DNA of 64,000 nt, taken from assembly GCA_024699855.1 (NCBI GenBank), contig JAMPIQ010000003.1, positions 1,364,001 to 1,428,000 on the forward strand, in the 5' to 3' direction. This DNA is from Aphelenchoides besseyi (taxonomy: Eukaryota; Nematoda; Chromadorea; Rhabditida; Aphelenchoididae). Positions 46,762 through 57,112 of the stretch are shown piece by piece (within the stretch, counting starts at the first letter, position 1; each line of letters begins with the position of its first letter). Below the pieces are notes generated by a model. That model saw nothing but the letters and a program-made list of their open reading frames with translations. It did no database searches and was not told the origin of the DNA. Position numbers and translations under genes: made by a program.

Positions 46762-48034
46762 CACCTCTATAACTAAACCACACCCAAATAAAATACTTCC
46801 CGTCACAATGAGCTTCCGAAAAAAAAAAGCCCTGACCAAAAATTCTTCCAGATTCCAAATCTCAAATAAAATTCTGATCATCGTCTACAAAAACATACCG
46901 AAAAAATGCCCCTTTTGCGGTCGTTCAAAATTCAACATTTTTTGGCCGAGTGGTGAGTGCGCCGGATTTTTGGCGCCGGGGGTCGAAAGTTCGATCCCGC
47001 TCGCTGACATTTGATTGTGCAGTGGGGGAATTGATTGTTTGAGTGTATGGCTGAGTAGTTTTTGATTCTATTCAATTCTTACAGTGTATATTCAATTCTT
47101 ACAGCCTATATTCGGTTCTTACAGTGTATTATAGTATACATGTCGCCACTTTACGGTCCATAATTTGAATATCGCTACTTTCGCATATTTCTTTATATCT
47201 AAAATTGCCGTGAAGTTTGAACTTTGAGGTTGTTGTGTTAAAGGTTGTCGATTGAAGATTCGTATTGTGATGATCAACGAACTGAGGTTTCGGTTCGCTA
47301 CTTAAGTGCGTAAATGTTGATTGTTAACTTAGCGTATATGATTTTCGATTAATTGATTGTTGACGCGCAAGGTTAACACAATCAGTTCTAATCGTTTGTT
47401 TCCTAAAGATTGCTACCATCGGGTGCAAAGATTTGGCGTCGCTATTTAATTTCGGGTTCATAGTCCTGGAGTGAGTGTTGATTTCGCTATGGAAGTCGAG
47501 TTCATGTGGTTTTGTAGGTTGTTGGATTGACTTCTTTTGTTGTTTCAGCTCATTGGTTAATACTCAGGATGGTGATTTGCGCTCGATAAAATGTATGATA
47601 AACGAATATGTCTACTGAATTCACTGAGTTTGGAGTATTTCCAATGCGGCTTCGGTGACGTACATTGATAATCTGTTTTCGATCACTCCCATAATTGAAC
47701 CACACCACAATAAAACGTGGAGGAGTCTTTTGAGCTATTCGGTGAATGACAGCCTCTGAATCCGAGGAATCGTATCCTCAAAACCCGGAGCGATCCAAAG
47801 GGACGAAAAAGCGGGGGAACGATCGACCGAAGGGCGATCGTGGAGGAGTCTTTTAAGCCATTTGGAGAGTGACAGCCTGTGGATTTTGAGTGTTTTTGTT
47901 GGCAAAGCAGTCGTTGGTCTTGCACTTTTCGGGCTGAAGGCCCCAAACGCCAGGTAGTCAACTTTATGAACTCCAACTCCCCTCCAACCCAACGCCACTA
48001 ACGGCAAAAGACGGGAGCGACGCGACCGTCTTGT
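46762..48034. repeat. Array unit 3 (1273 bp, long form)
   Basis: Nearly identical to unit 1 through most of its length. tRNA-like part begins at 46943. The terminal spacer before the hairpin is shorter, with fewer AACGCCACT repeats. Confidence 0.85.
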
Positions 48035-48972
48035 CACCTCTATAACTAAACCACACCAAAATAAAATACTTCCCGTCACAATGAGCTTCCGAAAAAAAAA
48101 AGCCCTGACCAAAAATTCTTCCAGATTCCAAATCTCAAATAAAATTCTGATCATCGTCTACAAAAACATACCGAAAAAATGCCCCTTTTGCGGTCGTTCA
48201 AAATTCAACATTTTTTGGCCGAGTGGTGAGTGCGCCGGATTTTTGGCGCCGGGGGTCGAAAGTTCGATCCCGCTCGCTGACATTTGATTGTGCACAGTGG
48301 GGGAATTGATTGTTTGAGTGTATGGCTGAGTAGTTTTTGATTCTATTCAATTCTTACAGTGTATATTCAATTCTTAAAGTGTATTATAGTATACATGTCG
48401 CCACTTTACGGTCCATAATTTGAATATCGCTACTTTCGCATATTTCTTTATATCTAAAATTGCCGTGAAGTTTGAACTTCGAAGTTGTTGTGTTGAAGGT
48501 TGTCGATTGAAGATTCGTATTGTGATGATCAACGAACTGAGGTTTCGGTTCGCTACTTAAGTGCTTAAATGTTGATTCGTTAGGTTAGCACATGATTTTC
48601 GATTAATTGGTTGTTGGCGCGCAAGGTTATCACAATCAGTTCTAATCGTTTGTTTCCTAAAGATTGCTACCATTGGGTGCAAAGATTTGGCGTCGCTATT
48701 TAATTTTGGGTTCATCGTCCTGGAGTGAGTGTTGATTTCGCTAGGGAAGTCGAGTTCATGTGGTTTTGTAGGTTGTTGGACTGACTTCTTTTGAGCCATT
48801 TGGAGAGTGACAGCCTGTGGATTTTGAGTGTTTTTGTTAGCAAAGCAGTCGTTGGTCTTGCACTTTTCGGGCTGAAGGCCCCAAACGCCAGGTAGTCAAC
48901 TTTATCAACTCCAACTCCCCTCCAACCCAACGCCACTAACGGCAAAAGACGGGAGCGACGCGACCGTCTTGT
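48035..48972. repeat. Array unit 4 (938 bp, deleted form)
   Basis: At about 48786-48795 GACTTCTTTTG joins directly to AGCCATTTGG, removing the roughly 300-bp segment present in units 1-3. tRNA-like part begins at 48216. Confidence 0.85.
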
Positions 48973-49911
48973 CACCTCTATAACTAAACCACACCCCAAT
49001 AAAATACTTCCCGTCACAATGAGCTTCCGAAAAAAAAAAGCCCTGACCAAAAATTCTTCCAGATTCCAAATTTCAAATAAAATTCTGATCATCGTCTACA
49101 AAAACATACCGAAAAAATGCCCCTTTTGCGGTCGTTTAAAAGTCAACATTTTTTGGCCGAGTGGTGAGTGCGTCGGATTTTTGGCGCCGGGGGTCGAAAG
49201 TTCGATCCCGCCCGCTGAAATTTGATTGTGCACCGTGAGGGAATTGATTGTTTTAGTGTATGGCTGAGTAGTTTTTGATTCTATTCAATTCTTACAGTGT
49301 ATATTCAATTCTTACAGTGTATTATAGTATACATGTCGCCACTTTACGGTCCATAATTTGAATATCGCTACTTTCGCATATTTCTTTATATCTAAAATTG
49401 CCGTGAAGTTTGAACTTTAAGGTTGTTGTGTTGAAGGTTGTCAATTGAAGATTCGTATTGTGATGATCGACGAACTGAGGTTTCGGTTCGCTACTTAAGT
49501 GCTTAAATGTTGATTCGTTAGGTTTAGCACATGATTTTCGATTAATTGGTTGTTGACGCGCAAGGTTATCACAATCAGTTCTAATCGTTTGTTTCCTAAA
49601 GATTGCTACCATTGGGTGCAAAGATTTGGCGTCGCTATTTAATTTTGGGTTCATCGTCCTGGAGTGAGTGTTGATTTCGCTATGGAAGTCGAGTTCATGT
49701 GGTTTTGTAGGTTGTTGGACTGACTTCTTTTGAGCCATTTGGAGAGTGACAGCCTGTGGATTTTGAGTGTTTTTGTTAGCAAAGCAGTCGTTGGTCTTGC
49801 ACTTTTCGGGCTGAAGGCCCCAAACGCCAGGTAGTCAACTTTATCAACTCCAACTCCCCTCCAACCCAACGCCACTAACGGCAAAAGACGGGAGCGAAGC
49901 GTCCGTCTTGT
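48973..49911. repeat. Array unit 5 (939 bp, deleted form)
   Basis: Same deletion junction as unit 4 (about 49725-49735). tRNA-like part begins at 49154 with a few substitutions (GTGCGTCGG, CCCGCTGAAA), making it the most diverged copy of that part. Confidence 0.85.
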
Positions 49912-50200
49912 CACCTCTATAACTAAACCACACCCCAATAAAATACTTCCCGCCACAATGAGCTCCCGAAAAAAACAACTCTCCCAGCAACTTTTCTTCC
50001 AGATTCCAAATTTCAAATAAAATTCTGATCATCGTCTACAAAAACATACCGAAAAAATGCACCTTTTGCGGTCGTTCAAAAGTCAACATTTTTTGGCCGA
50101 GTGGTGAGTGCGCCGGATTTTTGGCGCCGGGGGTCGAAAGTTCGATCCCGCCCGCTGACATTTGATTGTGCACAGTGGGGGAATTGATTGTTTGAGTGTA
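49912..50200. repeat. Array unit 6 (partial, about 290 bp)
   Basis: Carries the ATGAGCTCCCG variant of unit 2 and ends about 30 bp after the tRNA-like part (which begins at 50094), at GTTTGAGTGTA, where unique sequence starts. Confidence 0.85.
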
Positions 50201-51153
50201 ATATCGAGTGCTACTCAGTGCTATCGAATGGTATTTTACAGTTTGGAATTACAACTTCGATTTTCAAATCTTCAAAATCACTACTTTTATCATTTCGTTC
50301 AATTCAAACGTCCGACGATTTCACTTCTCCCCGAACGAAAATCAAAGTTGTTGTGTTGTTGTAGGAAGTGCTATTCTTCATTTCAAACTCATCAATTCTC
50401 TCAGTTTGACCAATGACATACTGTAACATAGAGTTAGGATTTTCCATAAAACTGAATCCATAGAATTTTGTTAAATCCGTTAAATTAAACATCGTATACA
50501 ATTACAGCATCATCATCATTATCAACGGTTTTCCAACAATCAACGGTTTTTCCAGCAAGTACAACACCAGCGAACCAATTCAAAGTTGAGGGTCCATTGT
50601 ATTGAAAGTCGAGTTTTCGTTTGAGTTCATGTGTTTGTATTCGGTTTTTTTACATTACAAATTGACGTTAACTAGATTCGTATATGCGTTAAAACGTATA
50701 TGCGTTAAAATGAAACCTTCATAATCGAGGAGAAGTATGTTGAAGTCGACTTATCGATTCAAAAACACCGTAGTTTATTTTGAATTCACGTTCGTACGTT
50801 TCGAACCGTTGCGTACAATTGGCCCGACGGTTAAGTATTTGACGTAAAGCGGACTATTCAACGAGTGTAAAGCCGATAAAACCAATTCGAAGTTTAAAGT
50901 GTATTGTCGATTGCACACGAGGTTCGTTTTCTTTTTTCTGAATACCGATTGGATACGTAATGATTTGTAGAGAATTCAATGGCAAACATCTCCGCAATTT
51001 TTACAGCACAACTTCGTTCATCGGCAATTGTAATAACGATTGGTTGCTTGGTCGTCTCGGTGGTTTCGTTGTTATCGTTTTTAGTTCTTTCGTGCTTTGT
51101 GTATTTTACGATTATAATCCTATGATTTTTCAGGTTTCCATTCAACTGTGACA
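50201..51153. other. Spacer with a short hydrophobic frame
   Basis: Unique DNA after the array, with a CAACGGTTTT short direct repeat near 50525-50550 and a TATATGCGTTAAAACG pair near 50682-50710. A 48-codon frame at 50979-51125 (MANISAIFTAQLRSSAIVIT, very hydrophobic) ends just before the acceptor that precedes the gene at 51154; it may be an upstream ORF or intron sequence. Confidence 0.4.
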
Positions 51154-51591
51154 ATGAAGATCGGTGAGTGCTTAATGTGAAATCATTGTTCATGAGGATT
51201 TCAGACTTTCACTTTCACGAAACCGCCGGAAGCCACAATCGCTATGGTGGAAACCATCGGAATGGTGGAAACAATCGAAATTATGGAAATGAAAACAAGA
51301 AGCCTTCGAAGGAAATACGCAAAAAAACAAACGGAAAACGTAAGTTGTGAAATGAGGAACACAAACTGAACATTTCATTTCAGGAATCGTCGGCAAAAAG
51401 CCGCAAATTTGCGACAACAAATTGGAAAGTCCCAACAATCACGGGCCACCAAACCAGTAGTGAACCGCGATAACGAAGAAGAACTTCGTCAACAGAAGCG
51501 CGAAAACGAAGCTCAAAGATTGGAAATACAGAAACTTCGAACACAACTCGAAGAACGTTTGAACGTCACAACACCACCGCCCCAACGTTAA
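51154..51591 (+). CDS. Small basic Gly/Asn-rich protein with coiled coil, unknown
   Basis: Three exons: MKI; then DFHFHETAGSHNRYGGNHRN with GGNNRNYGNENKKPSKEIRK and KTNGKRK; then NRRQKAANLRQQIGKSQQ, followed by EEELRQQKRENEAQRLEIQK and LRTQLEERLNVTTPPPQR, stop TAA 51589-51591. Introns begin GTGAGT and GTTGTG and end TTTCAG. The N-terminal part resembles RGG-like nucleic-acid-binding sequence; the C-terminal part is a heptad coiled coil. The exon 2-3 join at GTTGTG is chosen because it keeps the coiled coil in frame. AATAAA near 51647. Between a repeat array and a transposon segment it may be element-associated. Function unknown. Confidence 0.5.
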
Positions 51592-51990
51592 TGATTAGTG
51601 TAATTGTTGTTTCTTTGGTATTTAATGTTGTTTTTATTTGGTATTCAATAAACTTAAATTATTGTTGGTTATTGGCCATTTGTATGAAACGAACGAATGC
51701 CTTTCGGCAACTTCAAAGAGAACAAACGAAAACAAACGCGATCGTAAGAGGCGGGGAATCTTTGATTTTCTGCTTCGATCTTAAATGCCAACTCATTTAC
51801 CAATGGCCTTTTGATCGTTCAGTACGTTGTTCGACCCTCTTCATTTCGCGCAAATCTGCGCTTTTCCCGATCCCGCGTTTCGATCCTTAGTTTTGGCGCG
51901 TGCGAATTATCAATCGTGACGTGAATTCTTCTACTCGAGTTGTCGTGGCGATTCTTTCCTTTTATCGTTTTCATTGTTATTTTTCAGAGA
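51592..51990. other. Intergenic
   Basis: Contains the AATAAAC poly(A) signal near 51647 and an ATTTTTCAG acceptor near 51980-51988 just before the frame at 51992. Confidence 0.45.
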
Positions 51991-51991
51991 A

Positions 51992-52136
51992 AATGAACTC
52001 GCAATTCAGCGATTTGAGCGCCTCGGGCTCCGATGCCGAGGACCATAACATTTGGAGTGAGCGGCAAATGTTGTGGTTAGAGTTACCGCAAAATTTGCGG
52101 CAAGTACAAAAAGGGAAAGCTGCTGCGAGTACCTAA
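51992..52136 (+). CDS. Short acidic N-terminal frame, possible 5' exon of Ulp1-like gene
   Basis: ATG 51992 follows a TTTTCAG acceptor: MNSQFSDLSASGSDAEDHNI, then WSERQMLWLELPQN, and runs into the minisatellite before a TAA at 52134-52136. It may be the first exon of the protease gene downstream, with the minisatellite having expanded into the coding or intronic part. Confidence 0.3.
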
Positions 52137-52375
52137 TGGAAAAGGGAAAGCTGCTGCGAGTACCTTTTGCGAGTGCGAGTACCTAATGGAAAGGGAAAGG
52201 GGAAAGCTGCCACTGCGAGTACCTAATGGAAAGGGAAAGCTGCGAGTACTGAAAGGGAAAGCGAGTACTGCTAGTACCTAATGGAAAGGGAAAGCTGCTG
52301 CGAGTACCTAATGGAAAGGGAAATGCTGCGAGTACCTTTTGGAAAGGGAAATCAAACGGCACTACCTTTTAAAGG
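52095..52375. repeat. Minisatellite, about 30-bp unit
   Basis: Imperfect tandem copies of AAAGGGAAAGCTGCTGCGAG followed by TACCTAATGG, with truncated units mixed in (AAAGCGAGTACTGCTAG, ATGCTGCGAGTACC). Around nine partial copies. Confidence 0.8.
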
Positions 52376-52484
52376 AAACAGTTTGCGTGGTGGTGGTGGT
52401 GTTAAACGGCCAAAAATTGACACTCAACGTTCGAACCGCCCCACAGGAAAACCGAAAGGTCGACCACCCACCAAAAACGCCGTG

Positions 52485-53554
52485 GAGGTCCAGGACGACC
52501 GAAAAAACCGAAAACTGACTTCCCAATCGAGTCAGCACACGATTCTGAATCGGCGGAAGAACAAGAACCAGAAAAGGCAATTGACAAAGATTTCGAGCGC
52601 TACACGACAACCGATTATCAAACAACTGCTGTTGAAGTCAAAGATGTTTTGCGTGAAAAGTATATTGAGCTTCATTACAATAAATGTCGATACAATCCCA
52701 TTTTGCCGTTAGATTTTGTCAATGATATTGACCTACCGCAATATCTTCAAGGCGAAGTGATTACTTTTTGTATTTTGAACTATATCAAGAACGATAGTCG
52801 AGCAATCGGCTACTTGGACTTATCGTTTTGGAACGAGCAAAGTCGACAACAATTAGGCGCTGCTGGCAACAATCCACTCAGTTTTCTAATTGCGGCACCA
52901 CGAAACAAACCACTCGAGTATTTGGTGGCTCCAATTTTTACCGGAAATCATTTCATTATGACGATTTTTCATTACGACAACGGTTCTCAAACGGAGGTTC
53001 TTTTCTATTGCGATTCGTTTACCGAATTATCGGATTCGACTCAGTACGAAAGCCGTTTGGCGTTGATTGATCTGAACGTTTTTCGTCCACTCGCAAATGT
53101 TTCGCCACATTGTCGAACATACACCCGCGATATCAGTCAATATTCGGACCCGCAAACCGACGGTCATAGTTGTGCAGCGTTCGCCGCCTATAACACAATT
53201 GACTTTTTGAACAACCAAAAAGCAAAGACCAAAATTTTTTCGCGCAACAATCTGGACGGTGAACAGCGTCGTCGATGGCTGAAAGAGCAACTTTTGGTTC
53301 TCTTTGATAATTCGCCTTTTGCTGTGCCATTCAACGAGTTGCCTGTAGTTCATGAGGTCAACAGTGATTCGCACAGTGACAAAGACTCGATGTCTGGAAC
53401 TGAAGCGAATGATAAAACTGATTTTGTCGACCACTGGAATCACAAAGAAGCCGATTTTGACGCCGCATTATTGGATTTCCAATTTCAAGATGATGAAATC
53501 GAACAACAAACTCGCGCTCCGAGTCAACAAAAAAATGCCACTCACATTTGCTGA
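52485..53554 (+). CDS. Ulp1-like (C48) cysteine protease, transposon-associated
   Basis: Open frame with no ATG at its start. An AT-hook-like GRPKKPKTDF near 52497 is followed by an acidic stretch, then YIELHYNKCRYNPILPLDF and the protease core: FTGNHFIMTIFHYD (candidate His), EVLFYCDSFTEL (Asp) and QTDGHSCAAFAAYNTIDFL (Gln and catalytic Cys), in the His-Asp-Gln-Cys order of Ulp1/SENP peptidases. The frame ends at TGA 53552-53554 just after an A7 run; the next frame (ATG 53534) overlaps in +1. One base less in the A run would fuse the two. Such proteases occur in several eukaryotic transposons; the downstream frame suggests a Helitron-type element. Confidence 0.55.
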
Positions 53555-54401
53555 GTTGGAAGTCCATGGAGTTGTTCAAGCTGATGAGGATAAAGAAATG
53601 AACGAATTGAACAAATCGTTCGCGTCATTGAGTTCAATCAGCAATCCAATTGATTCAGACGAAGAATCAAAGGCCAAAAAGTTGAATTTGATTCAATCAA
53701 TAACACACAAGTCGAAAAAGTTGCCCGACGGTCCAAGCCCGCGACTCGATCCCGAAATCGTCGGTCGATCAAGAAATTTGCGAAGTGGACTGCGAGTCAT
53801 GCAGAATTTGCCGAAACGTTCGTTTCCACCATTGCCCAATCGATCTCGCGGTCGACCGACATTGGCGTGTGCTGCGGCGATTTGTCGTAAAGCAATCACG
53901 AACGCTTATGACGTCGGATTGCCGGTTTACGAGTGCAAGTACTGTAGGGCGTTTTTGTTTCACGCCGAAAACAGTTCAAAGTGTTGTGCGAATGGTACGA
54001 TTGAAATGCCCGAGTTTCGTCGCTATCCGGATTGGATGGAACGTCTACTGTACATTGGCAAATTCAATCAGAACCAAAACAAGCGTATGAGCGGTGAAAT
54101 GTCAAAATGGTTTCAAGCCCACATTCCCGAAATCAATAATTTGACCGCATTTGGTTCACGATCGTTTCAAAAACGCGATAGTGGAGTTGCCGGAGCACCG
54201 GTTCAACTGATCAACGGCATTGTACAGAATAATCTTTCGTACATTCAGTCACGAGCTGATGCCGTTCGAATTTTCGGTCAGCAGTACACGCTCGAAGCTC
54301 CGGATATGATCATGGAGAATATGCGCAATAATCCCAGTCTAATAAACGACTGGACATTCGCTATCGGAATGCATTCCTCACAAAATGGATTGCTTTCCTA
54401 A
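53534..54401 (+). CDS. Helitron-like replicase N-terminal region (truncated)
   Basis: Frame MPLTFAELEVHGVVQADEDK..., with a basic segment RSGLRVMQNLPKRSFPPLPN, then a zinc-knuckle-like YECKYCRAFLFHAENSSKCC and ANGTIEMPEFRRYPDWMERL, FQAHIPEINNLTAFGSRSF, VQLINGIVQNNLSYI and a stop at 54399-54401. The CxxC-A-F-x-E-...-CC-NG-...-P and FQ-x2-I-x-N-x-AF pattern is that of the region preceding the Rep domain in Helitron helicases. The HUH Rep motif and helicase are not present; the assembly gap begins 3 bp after the stop, so the rest may be missing from the assembly. Confidence 0.5.
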
Positions 54402-54404
54402 CCG

Positions 54405-54504
54405 NNNNNNNNNNNNNNNNNNNNNNNNNNNNNNNNNNNNNNNNNNNNNNNNNNNNNNNNNNNNNNNNNNNNNNNNNNNNNNNNNNNNNNNNNNNNNNNN
54501 NNNN
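54405..54504. other. Assembly gap (100 N)
   Basis: Exactly 100 N, the usual scaffold placeholder, so true length is unknown. It lies directly after the Helitron-like frame and hides its downstream part. Confidence 0.99.
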
Positions 54505-55097
54505 TCTCGCCGCGAAAAACTCGAATTATGAGAATTTCACACACTTTTAGGAGTTGGCTTATGCTTTGAACAATTTCAATTGATAAAAATAATCGTTATT
54601 TTTTTTGATTGGCGCAATTCCACATGCCCGCTTCGTTGCTTAACATACTCAATTACCCGCTTCTCATACCAAAGATTGTGTTTTGGAACATGGCCGGAGT
54701 GACCGTAGCAAATGCGGTTACGATTTTGCTTCTGCTCGTTTAAAGACCAACAAAAAACGCCGAGAACAATTGAAAACCGCCTTTTCATTTCTTTTTAATT
54801 GAGCTGAATGAAAAATTCTTTGCGGCGAGACCAAACTGGTTTTACCGGTTGGCATAAATTTTGAGGCACACAGTACTTGTTCAAAAGCCATTTCATCTTT
54901 CAAACAAAATTTTCATTTTTTCTAGGGCGTAGTATTTCGTTCGTTGCGTGCTTTTTTTTGTTAGTTTTAAGAGATTTATTTGTTGTTAGGCAGATTTTTG
55001 TTTAAACGCTTCAGCTCATTTATCTTTGCGTGTATAGTTCAAATATTAATATTTTTTGTTTTTAGTTTTCAAGCGATGATTCTCGTTGTAAATCATC
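54505..55097. other. AT-rich region after the gap, no supported gene
   Basis: Minus-strand frames at 54576-54788 and 54718-54903 overlap in different frames; no helicase motifs seen. Possibly remnants of the interrupted element. Confidence 0.4.
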
Positions 55098-55339
55098 ATG
55101 GGATGCAAGTTAGACAACCGACCGAAGGAAATTAAGCTCGTATGTAAGTTAATTTTAAATTCGTGATTAGACTTCTACTTATCACTATCAACTAATCAAC
55201 TTTTGTTTCAGTTCCAACGAAGAATTGTTCATTGAAATTCGTGCATTACGCGAAGGAATCCGTCGACTGTAACCGCCGAATCCAGTTGCCGAACTACCGC
55301 AAAAAGGCCAAGACCACAATCGCTGTCGTCCAAGTTTGA
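55098..55339 (+). CDS. Small two-exon ORF, unknown
   Basis: ATG 55098 (MGCKLDNRPKEIKLV), a 68-bp intron with GTAAGT and TTTGTTTCAG, then FPTKNCSLKFVHYAKESVDC and NRRIQLPNYRKKAKTTIAVV, ending QV and TGA 55337-55339; 57 residues, basic. The splice is clean and in frame. No family recognised; may be a leftover of a mobile element. Confidence 0.3.
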
Positions 55340-56330
55340 TTGAGTTAATAGGTAATTGTTTGCTCATCTTCGAAAAAATTTTTCAAACTGGAGACGCTTA
55401 TGATTTATTCGATTTTTGGGATGTCCAAAATACGGAGAATTTTTTGGATAAAACTAAAATGAGACTAATCAAACGATAATAACATTTTCCATATAAAAAT
55501 TTACTAATTGACAAGAGTCACAGTTATGTGCATGATGTTTCAAATGCTCTTTTATATTGGTTCTAATGATAATTGCATTATTTAATGTTGACTTAAATAA
55601 AAAATCCCAAACTGCTGCTGATCGAAATGCGCTGATTATATGTTCTATTGTTCTTGGTTTGGCTCTCTTGCTTAGTTGTTCATATCTATTATGACGTAAA
55701 TTATTCTCGAATGACACAGTCAAAATTTGTATTTCGAAATTTCCTGACTTATAATCTTAAGTTGGTTGTAAAATTCGTTGTGTTAAGATTGTCTTATTAA
55801 GTTGCGTTCTTGATCTTAAAATCTTTTCGTATTCTTATTATCCAATTCTTTTTCGGAAATGCGCTTTTAGTCTTCGAATTGGCTTGCCGTTTTTTCCTTA
55901 CTTGCTAGTACTGTTGTCTATCAAGCAATCATATTTTAACCCAAAACTGACTCTCATGTCATCCCTTCCTCTCACCGCGATTGAGATGGTCACGAACTTG
56001 TTGACCAACGCCATCAAATTCTAAGACGATGATTTGAAAAATTGCAATTAGCTGCAGGTTACAACGGTGATAAGACACACCGTCGGGTATTTTTTTGGTC
56101 AGTTGACAGTCACTGATCCCCACGTTCAAATTCAAAACCGAAATTGTTAGTGTTTTGCTACTCGACGGTCTCAACCATAACTCGCAACAACAATGCCACC
56201 AATCAGCAGTCGTTCTTTCGGCGCATTTTGGATTGCGCACGTAAATTTGAACTCGAAAACGAAAATACCTCGAGGTGCCAATCAATTTGATTAGATGAAC
56301 AGAGGCGTGTCAACTGGCAGTTCGAAAGCT
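55340..56330. other. Intergenic
   Basis: AT-rich to 55950. A minus frame at 55959-56285 contains FQIIVLEFDGVGQQVRDHLN but no start or splice partner. Confidence 0.4.
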
Positions 56331-56338
56331 GTATATAA
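56331..56338 (+). promoter_or_regulatory. TATA box before a broken coiled-coil gene
   Basis: TATATAAA, with a TCAGTC initiator-like sequence about 15-20 bp downstream and ATG at 56385. Confidence 0.45.
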
Positions 56339-56384
56339 ACCACAGCCATCAGTCGACAACAACTCGTTTCGAAATCTAGTCAAC

Positions 56385-56880
56385 ATGTCGAAGCGTCAAC
56401 ACGAGTCCAGCGCTTCAAACGACGAGCAACCACGACCAAAGGTAAGTGTATTATTTTTTAATTGTATTTCTTTTAGATTTGTAAAGGCGACCGTGAAGCG
56501 ATTCGCTGTCAACTACTCCAAGCGGAGTAACACGAGCTTCGAAATGTGGTCGAAGAGATTGAACATCATCCTAAAGTCCAGTTGCAACAAACGGACATTC
56601 TTGAGCAGCTCCGAAACCTTATCAAAAAGCTTCAGAAAGAAGTTTTGGAGCTGAAAACAAGGCTCCTTATAGCCGAAGCAGAAAGTAGGTTCCAAACAAT
56701 GTATTAATCTAATCTTTCCATTTTAGAAGTTCAGGCTTTTAACGCTGGACGACAGCGTTTGCAACTGAGCTTTTGCTCACACAACTCGCCACATGCAGAA
56801 CAATGCCTCAGCAATTGCCTCCACCTGCGTCCCAAGATGACAGCTCAGATGCGAACAATCAACCATCTAGAAGCAACTGA
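56385..56880 (+). pseudogene. Coiled-coil gene with in-frame stop
   Basis: ATG 56385 (MSKRQHESSASNDEQPRPK), a 35-bp intron, then ICKGDREAIRCQLLQAE and a TAA in frame, after which a clear coiled coil continues in the same frame (HELRNVVEEIEHHPKVQLQQ, then ILEQLRNLIKKLQKEVLELK). A further exon after 56720 is open in two frames; one contains PQQLPPPASQDDSSDANNQP, a Pro/Gln/Ser-rich stretch. Either a decayed host gene or the ORF1-like 5' part of the retrotransposon that follows. Function unknown. Confidence 0.4.
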
Positions 56881-57112
56881 AGGTTCATTTTTTGTTTGTT
56901 TTTATTGAATTGTTATATAAAAGAGAGTTCTCTCTTCGCAGCGATCGCGAGTGGTCGTGTTTTTGCGCCGCTCCGATTCTATTTATTATTGCTGCAAATT
57001 TTCCGTTTTAACCGCGGAAATTGGCCCACAACGAAAGAAGAACTCCGGCCACCGACGCCTTCCAAGCGCAAAGGTTATCTTATCTAAAGAAGTCTATTGA
57101 ATACTCTTCCGG

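Larger units (their letters stand above)
44149..50200. repeat. Tandem array of 0.94-1.3 kb units
   Basis: Six large units in the same orientation, each opening with CACCTCTATAACTAAACCAC at 44299, 45600, 46762, 48035, 48973 and 49912 (spacings 1301, 1162, 1273, 938 and 939 bp; the last copy is cut at about 50200). A short partial copy precedes them at 44149-44298. Each unit carries AATAAAATAC, an ATGAGC-led A-rich stretch, a tRNA-like box A/box B pair, CAATTCTTACAGTGTATATT-type short repeats, a long conserved AT-rich middle and an end hairpin AAGACGG/CCGTCTT. Copies are very similar, implying recent amplification or homogenisation. No conserved enzyme is encoded. Confidence 0.9.

Noticed and set aside
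45273..50032. Long minus-strand frames within the array (for example 47735-48154)
   Set aside because: They cross the tRNA-like element and unit junctions, change with each indel between copies, and have no family motif.
44149..50200. CRISPR-like or bacterial repeat array
   Set aside because: Units are about 1 kb, without spacers, in an intron-bearing eukaryotic context.
55959..56285. Minus-strand 108-codon frame
   Set aside because: No start context, no splice partner and no motif beyond a short protein-like stretch; not enough to call a gene.
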